Shown here: in pieces, positions 14,068 through 21,488 of the stretch | Layout of the letters: the number at the start of each line of letters is the position of its first letter | How positions within the stretch are numbered: the first letter of the stretch is position 1 | DNA from: a virus | Virus record (IMG/VR): IMGVR_UViG_3300022723_000063 | Span: 1 to 27,660 of that record | Length of the DNA stretch: 27,660 nucleotides | Direction: 5' to 3' (one strand) | Notes under the pieces: model-generated | The model's database searches: none | Seen by the model: the letters and a program-made list of their open reading frames with translations, nothing else | Told to the model about the DNA's origin: nothing | Made by a program: the position numbers and the translations under genes

Positions 14068-14643
14068 ATGGGACGCAGACCAACATTAGGCGGCGGACGC
14101 CGTGACATATACACAGGGCCGGTAGTTTGGTTTCGCCGCACGCGAAACGTCGGCATTGAAGAAACACGCGCAGTATTTCCGCCGAAACATCCGAAAGCCG
14201 GTGAGGAGTACGTGTTACAGCGCGGCGAATATGTAGAGGAATGGCCGTTTACGCTCAGTGACGATCAAGGGGAGCTGCATCCGTTCGCAACCGTAGCGAA
14301 TATGTTACAGAAGCTTTCGAAGGGCTGGACGATCCTGCGGATCGAAGGGTTCGAGGAGTTCTTGCGCCGCAAGGACAACAGCGAGCCGCTCGTGGAAGAG
14401 CTAATCGAAGTAAAGCGGTTTTGTGAACAGCGAATTAGCACTCACGATGCATTAGCAGAGCGCGACAGAGAGATCGAAACACTACGCAAAAGACTAGCGG
14501 AGAAAGTCGGTGAAAGCCGTAACGAAAAAGGATCAAGTGTACGTGAACGCCAACGAGCGTCGGGAAAAGGTACAGCGATGGATGGAGCGGGAAAAGCGTC
14601 ATCAGGAAGCGCAGGGGAAGCAACCGACGCAGCGGCAGCTTGA
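14068..14643 (+). CDS. Hypothetical virion-region protein (191 aa)
   Basis: ATG 14068 has a strong GGAGG five bases upstream-adjacent. Residues 1-120 look folded: a Gly/Arg-rich start, GPVVWFRRTRNVGIEETRAVFPPKHPKAGEEYVLQRGEYVEEWPF, then a helix. Residues 120-147 form a charged coiled coil (ALAERDREIETLRKRLAEKV). The last 44 residues are low complexity (Ser, Gly, Ala) and overlap the next gene in another frame. No function recognised; it sits between capsid and connector genes. Confidence 0.6.
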   Translation: MGRRPTLGGGRRDIYTGPVVWFRRTRNVGIEETRAVFPPKHPKAGEEYVLQRGEYVEEWPFTLSDDQGELHPFATVANMLQKLSKGWTILRIEGFEEFLRRKDNSEPLVEELIEVKRFCEQRISTHDALAERDREIETLRKRLAEKVGESRNEKGSSVRERQRASGKGTAMDGAGKASSGSAGEATDAAAA

Positions 14644-14695
14644 GAAGATTTGGCATGGCATTGCTGAGCGCGAAGATAGAAAACGAGGCTGGTAA
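14510..14695 (+). CDS. Small charged protein (61 aa), overlapping gene
   Basis: GTG 14510 lies seven bases after GGAGAAA, a good ribosome site. The 61 residues form one very charged helical protein (ERREKVQRWMEREKRHQEAQGKQPTQRQLEKIWHGIAERED). It overlaps the C-terminal coding part of the 191-aa gene for 134 bases in a different frame, and its codon pattern looks the more natural of the two there. The next gene starts five bases after its stop. No function recognised. Confidence 0.6.
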   Translation: MKAVTKKDQVYVNANERREKVQRWMEREKRHQEAQGKQPTQRQLEKIWHGIAEREDRKRGW

Positions 14696-14699
14696 CGGA

Positions 14700-15140
14700 A
14701 TGAAGACAAACAGACTATTAGTAAGTTTTGCGCTAATCACAGCAGCACTTATATTCGCGGCCGCCGAGTTTGGCGAGAGTATGAAGTTCTCAGCGGGGCT
14801 CGAGACTGACACGATCAGCGAATTCACGTCAGCCGCAGGCGTAACCGCCGATGGTGTTTTGTTAAAAGACGGCAATGTCGATCTGCCGACGACGGGAAAA
14901 ACACTCATTCTCGAAGATGGTACAGCGGCTTCAACGTGTGTTGGTACGGGTACGCTTACAGCCGCTACACCCGTCACTATCGCGACGACTTGCATTGCAA
15001 CAGGTGACTACGTATTCATCACGCGCTCGAGCGCCGACACGGATGGCGCTGGTACCGAATACGTTGATAACATCGTCGACGGCACGAGCTTCGACGTCAC
15101 AAGCGTGACAGACGACACCGCCACTTTCAATTGGTGGTAA
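14700..15140 (+). CDS. Putative surface/decoration-like protein with signal-like N-terminus, truncated by duplication
   Basis: 146 residues from ATG 14700; a longer frame from 14640 lacks a ribosome site. The N-terminus MKTNRLLVSFALITAALIFAAAEF resembles a signal peptide or membrane anchor. The next part, SAAGVTADGVLLKDG, is a motif I recall from phage head-fibre and tail proteins. The C-terminal half (TCVGTGTLTAATPVTIATTC ... GTSFDVTSVTDDTATFNWW) is a beta domain with two cysteines. The reading frame ends at TAA 15138-15140, formed by the second copy of a 70-bp tandem duplication. Without it the protein would end NWWIVKGQ, five residues longer (stop 15223-15225 in present numbering). The fold is probably little changed. 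Confidence 0.65.
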   Translation: MKTNRLLVSFALITAALIFAAAEFGESMKFSAGLETDTISEFTSAAGVTADGVLLKDGNVDLPTTGKTLILEDGTAASTCVGTGTLTAATPVTIATTCIATGDYVFITRSSADTDGAGTEYVDNIVDGTSFDVTSVTDDTATFNWW

Positions 15141-15207
15141 CATCGTCGACGGCACGAGCTTCGACGTCACAAGCGTGACAGACGACACCGCCACTTTCAA
15201 TTGGTGG
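15068..15207. repeat. 70-bp perfect tandem duplication
   Basis: Bases 15068-15137 are repeated exactly at 15138-15207. Seventy is not a multiple of three, so the copy changes frame and its first three bases (TAA) end the upstream gene. The second copy and the old gene end (15208-15225) are now untranslated. Confidence 0.95.
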
Positions 15208-15255
15208 ATCGTTAAGGGGCAATAATCAACAGCGGCTAAGCGGCTAAGGGAATGA

Positions 15256-16011
15256 ATGGCGCTAGACGACTACACGAGGCATTTATTCGGACGCACGGTG
15301 AAATATCGCTTTACACCGATGGCCGGTGGCGAAGCGTATGACATCGACACATCGCAGTTCCAAGAGTCACGGATCTACGCCGACAAACCAAGCTCAACGG
15401 AAGAAACCGACATAGGCGACAGCGAGGGAACCGCCGTGGAAGCGGTGACCGCAGTACAATCGGAGGGCGAGCATACTTACCTTGTCGAGTTTTCTCCGAT
15501 CACTGATCCAACACCAAGCGACGGTGCCGACTACGAAGATTATTGGATCGTTACAAACTACCGCGTCGAATCCGGCGGCCCATCGATTTTCATCGTCGAT
15601 AAAATTTTCCTATGGCGCTCGAGCTCGCTTTCGTCGCGAATAAGCCTCGAAGTCTCGCAGCTACAGGCGCTCGACCGGCAGCTCTATAAACTTTTTCACG
15701 TCAACGACATCGCGGATCTTATCCGTGAAGCAAGAAACGACTTGATCGACGATTTACGGAACCTCGACGACGCGCTCGATCACTTTTTTAATCTCGATGA
15801 ACTCAATATTGTACTGAAATACCGATCCCTCGCTTACATGGCTCGCTCGGTCGCAAACGAGGAAAATCGCTTTTGGTTTGAGAAGTACAAAGATTACAAA
15901 GATGAATACATGCGAGTGTTTGACCATGCGAAAGTCGGACACGCGCCGGATAAGAATGTCGGCGGCGCGACCTCGAAAGGCTCGGTCGGCCTGCTGCACG
16001 TGCCGCACTGA
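15256..16011 (+). CDS. Putative head-tail connector protein (251 aa)
   Basis: ATG 15256 preceded by AAGGG. The first half is beta-rich (RTVKYRFTPMAGGEAYDIDTSQFQESRIY; EHTYLVEFSPITDPT). The second half, from about residue 120, is one long helical region (LEVSQLQALDRQLYKLFHVNDIADLI ... EENRFWFEKYKDYKDEYM). Its place between the head and the tail-completion genes suggests a connector or neck role. I do not recognise the family. Confidence 0.6.
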   Translation: MALDDYTRHLFGRTVKYRFTPMAGGEAYDIDTSQFQESRIYADKPSSTEETDIGDSEGTAVEAVTAVQSEGEHTYLVEFSPITDPTPSDGADYEDYWIVTNYRVESGGPSIFIVDKIFLWRSSSLSSRISLEVSQLQALDRQLYKLFHVNDIADLIREARNDLIDDLRNLDDALDHFFNLDELNIVLKYRSLAYMARSVANEENRFWFEKYKDYKDEYMRVFDHAKVGHAPDKNVGGATSKGSVGLLHVPH

Positions 16012-16514
16012 TGACAGTAGCGGCGACCATAGACTCAACGCTTGCAGCCGCGATAAGCGGAATATCAAGCGCTTTGGGGTATCATGAGTCAAGCGAAACC
16101 GTGAAAAAATACACGCTTGATCAGGAAGAAGATTCGAAAGTGGTGGAATATTTGATGGTTGATTTAGCTGATGGCACGCGAGCGGTAAGAAGATGGGCAG
16201 TGTTTAGCACGCCGCGCGACGAGCCGCACGGGTCGGCGGATTTGCGAATGAGAACTTTGGATGTAAGCGTGCATGGCTATTACGATCTTGGAATCGAAGG
16301 TGCAGGCGCAAAATTACTGCGTGACCACATCCAACGTGTAATGGATGCGATTCTTGACTTAGGCATCCGCTGGGGTGGGGTGATTGACCGCGTGGCTGGT
16401 GTCACGAGCCCGGTAATCGAGAAACGCGGCGGTGTGAGCCCTGGGCCTGGTACGATTATCGAAGCGAGTTGGACCTACACCGTCGAAAAAAGAGCACCGG
16501 GGTATCCGGCATGA
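16011..16514 (+). CDS. Putative tail terminator / neck protein
   Basis: 167 residues, start fused to the preceding stop (TGATG). It has an alpha/beta pattern with LRMRTLDVSVHGYYDLGIEGAGAKLLRDHIQRVMDAILDLG at about residues 75-120 and a final EASWTYTVEKRAPGY strand. This strand-helix-strand order is seen in tail terminators (lambda gpU-like) and related neck proteins. It lies two genes before the tail tube, the usual place. The call is by pattern and position. Confidence 0.6.
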   Translation: MTVAATIDSTLAAAISGISSALGYHESSETVKKYTLDQEEDSKVVEYLMVDLADGTRAVRRWAVFSTPRDEPHGSADLRMRTLDVSVHGYYDLGIEGAGAKLLRDHIQRVMDAILDLGIRWGGVIDRVAGVTSPVIEKRGGVSPGPGTIIEASWTYTVEKRAPGYPA

Positions 16515-16717
16515 AAATCGAAATTATTAGGCGCGAGAAATTACCGGACGGCACGAGGCGCAACGCTGGACGATTTTTCGTTGACGCCGCGGAAGCTGCG
16601 CGACTCGTCGAGACAGGCGATGCGCGTTATGTCGGCGAAGCGCCGAATGGAGCGTTTCAGAAGGCCGAGCCGATCGAGGATGAGAAGAATTTTACGGAGG
16701 AAATAAACGATGGCTGA
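16511..16717 (+). CDS. Small hypothetical protein (68 aa)
   Basis: ATG 16511 overlaps the preceding stop (ATGA). The product MKIEIIRREKLPDGTRRNAGRFFVDAAEAARLVETGDARYVGEA has the strand-helix pattern of small phage proteins in which a helix-like AAEAARLVETGDA segment follows a short sheet. An acidic tail overlaps the tail-tube start by eight bases. Function unknown; it may be a joining or capping protein. Confidence 0.65.
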   Translation: MKIEIIRREKLPDGTRRNAGRFFVDAAEAARLVETGDARYVGEAPNGAFQKAEPIEDEKNFTEEINDG

Positions 16718-17798
16718 TTTAGGTTCGACCGATTTAATGGACGTTGGCGTCGCGCTTGGTTCGACGTGGCACACCGCTGCGGATTTCAGTAGTGCCGGCG
16801 ACCTCATTCATTGCCGGATGGGATTAAACGCCGGATACGGGCTTTTTACGCCACGCGATAACGGGTTCAACAACTTTCGCGGCTCGATTACGCGACTAGC
16901 AAAAAACGTCGGCGTCCAGATCACTTGTGACCTCGCATATGATCAAGCGTGGATGATGTTGCTATTTGCTTTCTTGGGTCAGAGTACCGCAAGCCCATCG
17001 GAAAACAATGTCGGCGAAGGCGACTATGCACATACCGGCGCAATGGCGGAAGAAACGGGTAAATTTGTGACACTTGGTTGGTTGATTGAGGACGATGAAG
17101 CAGTCGAAATTCCTTCAGCTATCGTGCAATCGATCTCGATCCAGAGTGATGTTAATGGGGTCGGTACCTTTCAGGCGAATCTCATAGCGGATCAAATAGT
17201 CGGACCCGGCTCGGTCACGAACTCGGTGGCTGACATTCAAGGGCTCTCGTACCCGACATTCGAAGCCGCGGTGTTTGGCGACACGAATCACTATTTAAGG
17301 ATCGACGATTACTCGACCTCTGGGTCGCTATCGAGTGCAGACGACCAAGAAATCCTGAGCTATACACTCAATCTGAGTCGACCGCTTCCGGCGAAATTCT
17401 CGCTCCGAGGTGCCAACTCGAAATACACGGACTTGCCAAAACAGCTCGGCCCAGCATCCGGCTCGCTCGCTTTTCAACTAGCTCAAAATGATTCGAGCGA
17501 TTTCGACGCGATCGACGAGTTTTTAACGGAAACGGTGAAGATGGCGGAAATTTTCTTTGACGGCTCGCAGATCGAAAGCGGTGATAATCGTTCGGTTAAA
17601 CTGCAAATGCCGTCGATGGAAATCATCACGCTTCCATCCGAGCTTGCGCCGCAGTCGAACAACCAGCTTATTCAGCCAACGGTCACGCTTGAAATGGTCC
17701 AAGCTGCAGCGGCCGCAAGCGGCATGAGCGGTTTCACTAGCTACCTAAACGCCGAGATAGTCGGGACGCGCTCAGCTACTTGGGTTGGAGCAGCATAA
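16710..17798 (+). CDS. Major tail tube protein
   Basis: 362 residues, ATG 16710 with a strong GGAGG in the block ACGGAGGAAATAAAC, also found before the 26087 gene. The sequence is beta-rich throughout with Gly, Ser and Asp turns (FTPRDNGFNNFRGSITRLAK; VQSISIQSDVNGVGTFQANLIADQ; EILSYTLNLSRPLPAKFSLRG; VTLEMVQAAAAA). The length and the place directly before the chaperone frameshift gene and tape measure identify the tube subunit. No sheath gene is present, so the tail is non-contractile. Confidence 0.83.
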   Translation: MADLGSTDLMDVGVALGSTWHTAADFSSAGDLIHCRMGLNAGYGLFTPRDNGFNNFRGSITRLAKNVGVQITCDLAYDQAWMMLLFAFLGQSTASPSENNVGEGDYAHTGAMAEETGKFVTLGWLIEDDEAVEIPSAIVQSISIQSDVNGVGTFQANLIADQIVGPGSVTNSVADIQGLSYPTFEAAVFGDTNHYLRIDDYSTSGSLSSADDQEILSYTLNLSRPLPAKFSLRGANSKYTDLPKQLGPASGSLAFQLAQNDSSDFDAIDEFLTETVKMAEIFFDGSQIESGDNRSVKLQMPSMEIITLPSELAPQSNNQLIQPTVTLEMVQAAAAASGMSGFTSYLNAEIVGTRSATWVGAA

Positions 17799-18397
17799 TG
17801 GGCTTTATTGAGAGGTTTAAAACACGAGAAGCGCCCGACACGATTCACACGGTCCCGATTGCGCTAAAGAGCGGCGCGCTCGTCGACGTGTTCGAGTTCG
17901 AGGTGGCTGAGTTTTCGCCGATCGAACTTGACGGCGCTCGGGAGCGTGCGAAAGCATCGCTTGTGCAGCGCGGAATCGATGTCGTGTCCTTCTCAAGCGA
18001 GGGGCTCAACGAGCCAACGAAAAAACTGCTCATCGAAGAAGGAATGATCGAAATTGCTGAAACGCTCAAGCCGCATATAAAAGACTGGACGCACAAACCA
18101 CCTGACGGCGAGGAGCCACTGAGCTTTACGGATGAAAACCTCGAGACTGTGTGGGCGGCGCTCCACCGCGGCCACAAGTTTTTGGTCTCAACGCTTTATC
18201 TGGCGGCCGTCAACGCTGAGGGGAAAAAAAAAGCGGTAAACCCTTCGGCCGCGGTTTCAGAGAAAAACTCAAGCGACGCATCACCCACGACATTACAAAC
18301 GCTCAGCTCAACTGCGCCCGCTGCCGACAATACGTCGCAGATGGCACCCGGCGAGGCTATCCATGCCACACAAAATGGTGTTCCGCATCTGAGCTGA
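17798..18397 (+). CDS. Tail assembly chaperone, zero-frame product (gpG-like)
   Basis: 199 residues from ATG 17798, fused to the tail-tube stop (TAATG). The folded part (residues 1-140: FIERFKTREAPDTIHTVPIALKSGALVDVFEFEVAEFSP ... ALHRGHKFLVSTLYLAAVNAEG) resembles tail chaperones. At residues 142-145 the codons GGG AAA AAA AAA form a run of nine A residues. The zero frame then continues for about 54 low-complexity residues (Ser, Thr, Ala) and stops at 18397, whereas the -1 frame is open to 18666. Chaperones of this type bind the tape measure and recruit tube subunits; the ratio of the two products is set by the frameshift rate. Confidence 0.78.
   Translation: MGFIERFKTREAPDTIHTVPIALKSGALVDVFEFEVAEFSPIELDGARERAKASLVQRGIDVVSFSSEGLNEPTKKLLIEEGMIEIAETLKPHIKDWTHKPPDGEEPLSFTDENLETVWAALHRGHKFLVSTLYLAAVNAEGKKKAVNPSAAVSEKNSSDASPTTLQTLSSTAPAADNTSQMAPGEAIHATQNGVPHLS
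18226..18232 (+). promoter_or_regulatory. Probable -1 programmed ribosomal frameshift site (A AAA AAA)
   Basis: In the zero frame the codons are GGG AAA AAA AAA GCG, so A-AAA-AAA (18226-18232) is a correctly phased slippery heptamer. After a -1 slip the next codon is AGC at 18232. A weak hairpin can form five bases downstream (AAACC 18238-18242 with GGTTT 18253-18257). Frameshifting between tail-chaperone genes just before the tape measure is known in lambda (G/GT) and many siphoviruses. Confidence 0.8.
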
Positions 18398-18666
18398 TGT
18401 TACCGGCGTTTTCGCCGTGGATCGGTTTTGTCACGCAATTGCAGCGGCCGTTAGTGCGGGAATGGGCAACGCAAAAAGCGTTTAGTGAGTTGAATGTGTC
18501 GGATGAGGAACTCGCGCTTCTGGCGGACTGTGATGACCTGGTAAAAGTCGCGCTCGAGAAGAAGCAGCAGGGTGAGTGGCAAAAAAAACAAGTAGCGAGT
18601 CACCATGGCCGACTTCATTCGCCGGTTTCTAGTCGAGCTGGGGTTCGACGACAAACAAGCAGTTGA
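18232..18666 (+). CDS. Tail assembly chaperone, -1 frame extension (gpGT-like T part)
   Basis: Read from the slip site this frame adds 144 residues, giving a fusion of about 289 residues with the gene starting at 17798. No stop occurs from 18232 to 18664. The added part opens basic (GRGFREKLKRRITHD), then has four cysteines, CARC and CHTKWC, spaced C-x2-C-x13-C-x4-C. A helical part beginning LPAFSPWIGFVTQL follows. An ATG at 18397 could start a shorter independent product, but the cysteine block lies upstream and would be lost, so the fusion is the better reading. It overlaps the tape measure start by 62 bases. Confidence 0.75.
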   Translation, partial: SGKPFGRGFREKLKRRITHDITNAQLNCARCRQYVADGTRRGYPCHTKWCSASELMLPAFSPWIGFVTQLQRPLVREWATQKAFSELNVSDEELALLADCDDLVKVALEKKQQGEWQKKQVASHHGRLHSPVSSRAGVRRQTSS

Positions 18667-21484
18667 CGCGGTTCAGCGATCGAACCGCTCATTTACCGAA
18701 TTAAATCAAGCAATCGAGCTTGTCCAAAAAGGCTTCGGCGTTGCCGAAAGCGCCTTTAATACGTTCGCTCGACAACTCGAGCGCGCCGGTCAAGTCGAGG
18801 GACTCACACAAGGCTTTAAAAACTTTCAGGCCCAAGCGGGACTTCTCGCTAGTGACTCGCTGCCTCGTCTACGGGAAGCCACCCAGGGCCTGATTTCTGA
18901 TTTCGATCTAATGAGCGCCGCTAATCTTGCGGCCACGCTTGGGCTTCCGCTCGAAGAGTTCGACCAGCTCGCGCAGAACGCCATTAAGCTCGGTGCGGCC
19001 GTGGGCCGAGACGCGACGGGGGCGATACAAGACTTGTCCTTCGGTGTCGGGCGCATGAGTCGGATGATCCTCGATAACCTAGGGATCGTCGTGAGCGCCG
19101 AGGATGCTTACAAACGCTTCGCGGCGGCGAACAATATAACAACCGCAGCGATGGACGACGCCCAAAAGAAAATGGCGTTTGTCGATTTAGCCCTCGAGAA
19201 AATCGCTGAAGGCGCTGAGACGGCCGGTGCGGTACAGCTTACGGCCGCAGGAGCAGCCGATCAGCTAGCAGCGAGCTACCAGAATGTCACAGACCAGTTT
19301 ACCACGGGGCTTTCCTCGAGTGAACGATTGCGGGATGCATTGTCTGAGCTTGCAGGCGTTACACAAGACGGCGCGGAATCGTCAACAACGTTAGGGAAAC
19401 AATTCGGCGATCTCGGCGCAACAGTCCTTGAAGAACTCGTAATCCCCATCGGGCGGGCAGTCCAGGCATTCGTAAATTTAAATACAAAACTCGAAGAATT
19501 ACCGACGCGGCTCAAAATAGCGGGGCTCGAAACGATCCGGCTGACGGAAAGCTGGGGCGAATGGCTCGCCATCTCAAATCCGCTTTTAGCACAAACGACG
19601 GCGCTGACCGATAAACTCAGAGAGTTGGCGGGTGTCAGTAAAGACGAAGTCGGGCGTGAAATCGATGACCTGACAAAGCGTCTAAAGCTTGAGCTTGAAA
19701 TCTTTCATGACACTGACGCCGCCGCCGAGGATCTAACGAAAACACTAGCGAGCGGCGGCGGCTCGGCCGGCAGCCTTGCCGGTGCTACCGACGAAGCCGC
19801 CGAGAAAGCGAAAAAACTGCGTGAGGAGTGGGCGAAGACCGTTCGAGAAATCGAGCTGCGATCGTTGGAGCAGCAGATCAGTGCCGCGATTGCCGATCTC
19901 GACGAGGCGCAGTTTAGAGAGCTACTCCTGCAGTTTGAGGATGCGACGTTTGAGGGGCTCATGGCAGGGTGGCGAAAGTTTGTCGACGGCGGCATCCCTG
20001 CAGCAGAGGTCCGCGAGCGTGCCGAAGCCGAGGCATTGCTTTCAGCAGAAGTGCACGCCGACGCGATGAGCGAGGCGTCAATCGAGGCAGCGATCGAGCA
20101 AAGGGATGCACTCAAAGAGAAATACCAAGAAGCCGCAGACTTTTACACCGACGTGTTTCGCGACGCGGTCGACGGCACGCTTTTCGACCTCGAGAACGCG
20201 CTCGAGCGTTTCGCTTCGGGTGTTGCCGGTGGAGCACTCGCAAGCATTTTCGGGGGTGCGCCGGGAACGTCTATCACCGGGCTTGGACAACAGATTGGTG
20301 GGAGCGTTATCGGCGGCGGTATCTCGAATCTTTTAGGGTCTGCCGGTGGTGCAGCGCTCGGGAGTGTTGGGCTCGGTGGCGGCCTTGGCTCGATTGCAAG
20401 CGCCATCGGGCTCGGGGGCTCGGCGACGACCGGACTTTTAGGCGGCGGTTTTGCAGGGAGCATCACGGGCCTTGGGTCTGCGGCGGGTCCGATCGGCCTC
20501 GGCCTTGGGCTCGGCGCATTCGCGCTCAACGAATTTGGTGTTTTTGATGACCTATTTGGTGGGGGTGGAGATCCTGACGAATTGTCACGCCGGGAGTTTC
20601 GCGAGCAGCTCACGCAGCTGCTAGGCTCAAATCTACAATTCCAGACCGTGGGCGGCCCGTCACAATCACTTTTTGACATTGACTTTGCGGATTTCGGCGA
20701 GCGAATAGAAGGCGGTGACGAGCTTCTCGGCGAGGCTGCGACGCTTACGGGCGGTGTCGCGAACGCGCTCACCGGGGGCGGGAAGCTCGGGGAGGATTTC
20801 CAATCGATTTTCGCGCTAGCGGTGTCAGATGCGGAGGACTTTAATGAAGTTGTAGTCAACACACTAAGTCTCATGGATTCACTCGGGATTAGCGCGGAAG
20901 AAGCAAAAGGCGGACTCACTCAAGCGTTTCTCGACGGCACCGTCTCGATCGACGAGTTCGCAACGCAGCTCTATGCATTGAACTTACTAGCGACAGAAGA
21001 CCTCGAGAGCATCGGCGCGGCGATCGACATTATGGGCCGCGCTTTCGATCAACCGCGGCAGCAGATCAAAGCGCTTGAGCTCGGGTTTAAAGAAGCCGGG
21101 CAGGTCGGTGAGGATCAATTCGGAATACTGCGCGCCGAAATTGTCGAGCGCTTTGGCCCCGAAGCTGGAAACGTTTTCGATCGTTTGAAGGACGTGGGCA
21201 TCACGACTTTCGAGGATATTCAATCGGCAAGCGCCGAACAGATTCTCGCAATGGCCCAAGTGCTCGATGAACTCGAAACGTTCATGGGCGACATATCGAA
21301 AACGGGTGAGCAAACCGGGAAAACATTATCGAATGCTTTTCAAGAGTCAGCCGATAGTATATTTGGCGCAGTCCGAGAAGCCGACGGATTACAGCAGCGT
21401 ATTGAGCGCTTGAACGGCTCGAGTATAAATATTCGTGTGAACTACGAAACGAGCGGCGAAGAATCGATCGACGATTTCGCTTGA
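18605..21484 (+). CDS. Tape measure protein
   Basis: 959 residues, the longest gene here, directly after the chaperones. It is mostly helical. The N-terminus (LVELGFDDKQAVDAVQRSNRSFTELNQAIELVQKGFG) and residues about 95-300 (an ALGLPLEEFDQLAQNAIKLG-type region and QLAASYQNVTDQFTTGLSSSERL) are typical of tape measures. Residues about 535-655 are Gly/Ala-rich and hydrophobic, which may insert in the host membrane during DNA entry. A helical C-terminus follows. The protein sets tail length. The ribosome site before ATG 18605 is weak, so translation may depend on coupling with the overlapping chaperone frame. Confidence 0.92.
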   Translation: MADFIRRFLVELGFDDKQAVDAVQRSNRSFTELNQAIELVQKGFGVAESAFNTFARQLERAGQVEGLTQGFKNFQAQAGLLASDSLPRLREATQGLISDFDLMSAANLAATLGLPLEEFDQLAQNAIKLGAAVGRDATGAIQDLSFGVGRMSRMILDNLGIVVSAEDAYKRFAAANNITTAAMDDAQKKMAFVDLALEKIAEGAETAGAVQLTAAGAADQLAASYQNVTDQFTTGLSSSERLRDALSELAGVTQDGAESSTTLGKQFGDLGATVLEELVIPIGRAVQAFVNLNTKLEELPTRLKIAGLETIRLTESWGEWLAISNPLLAQTTALTDKLRELAGVSKDEVGREIDDLTKRLKLELEIFHDTDAAAEDLTKTLASGGGSAGSLAGATDEAAEKAKKLREEWAKTVREIELRSLEQQISAAIADLDEAQFRELLLQFEDATFEGLMAGWRKFVDGGIPAAEVRERAEAEALLSAEVHADAMSEASIEAAIEQRDALKEKYQEAADFYTDVFRDAVDGTLFDLENALERFASGVAGGALASIFGGAPGTSITGLGQQIGGSVIGGGISNLLGSAGGAALGSVGLGGGLGSIASAIGLGGSATTGLLGGGFAGSITGLGSAAGPIGLGLGLGAFALNEFGVFDDLFGGGGDPDELSRREFREQLTQLLGSNLQFQTVGGPSQSLFDIDFADFGERIEGGDELLGEAATLTGGVANALTGGGKLGEDFQSIFALAVSDAEDFNEVVVNTLSLMDSLGISAEEAKGGLTQAFLDGTVSIDEFATQLYALNLLATEDLESIGAAIDIMGRAFDQPRQQIKALELGFKEAGQVGEDQFGILRAEIVERFGPEAGNVFDRLKDVGITTFEDIQSASAEQILAMAQVLDELETFMGDISKTGEQTGKTLSNAFQESADSIFGAVREADGLQQRIERLNGSSINIRVNYETSGEESIDDFA

Positions 21485-21488
21485 GTGA

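Noticed and set aside
14046-14105. 19-codon ORF starting at an ATG inside the 27-bp repeat
   Set aside because: It has no ribosome site and spans the start of the 14068 gene; the ATG is just part of the copied sequence.
18397-18666. Independent gene from ATG 18397
   Set aside because: No ribosome site precedes it, and its frame is open upstream to the slippery A run, including a cysteine motif; a -1 frameshift product explains it better.
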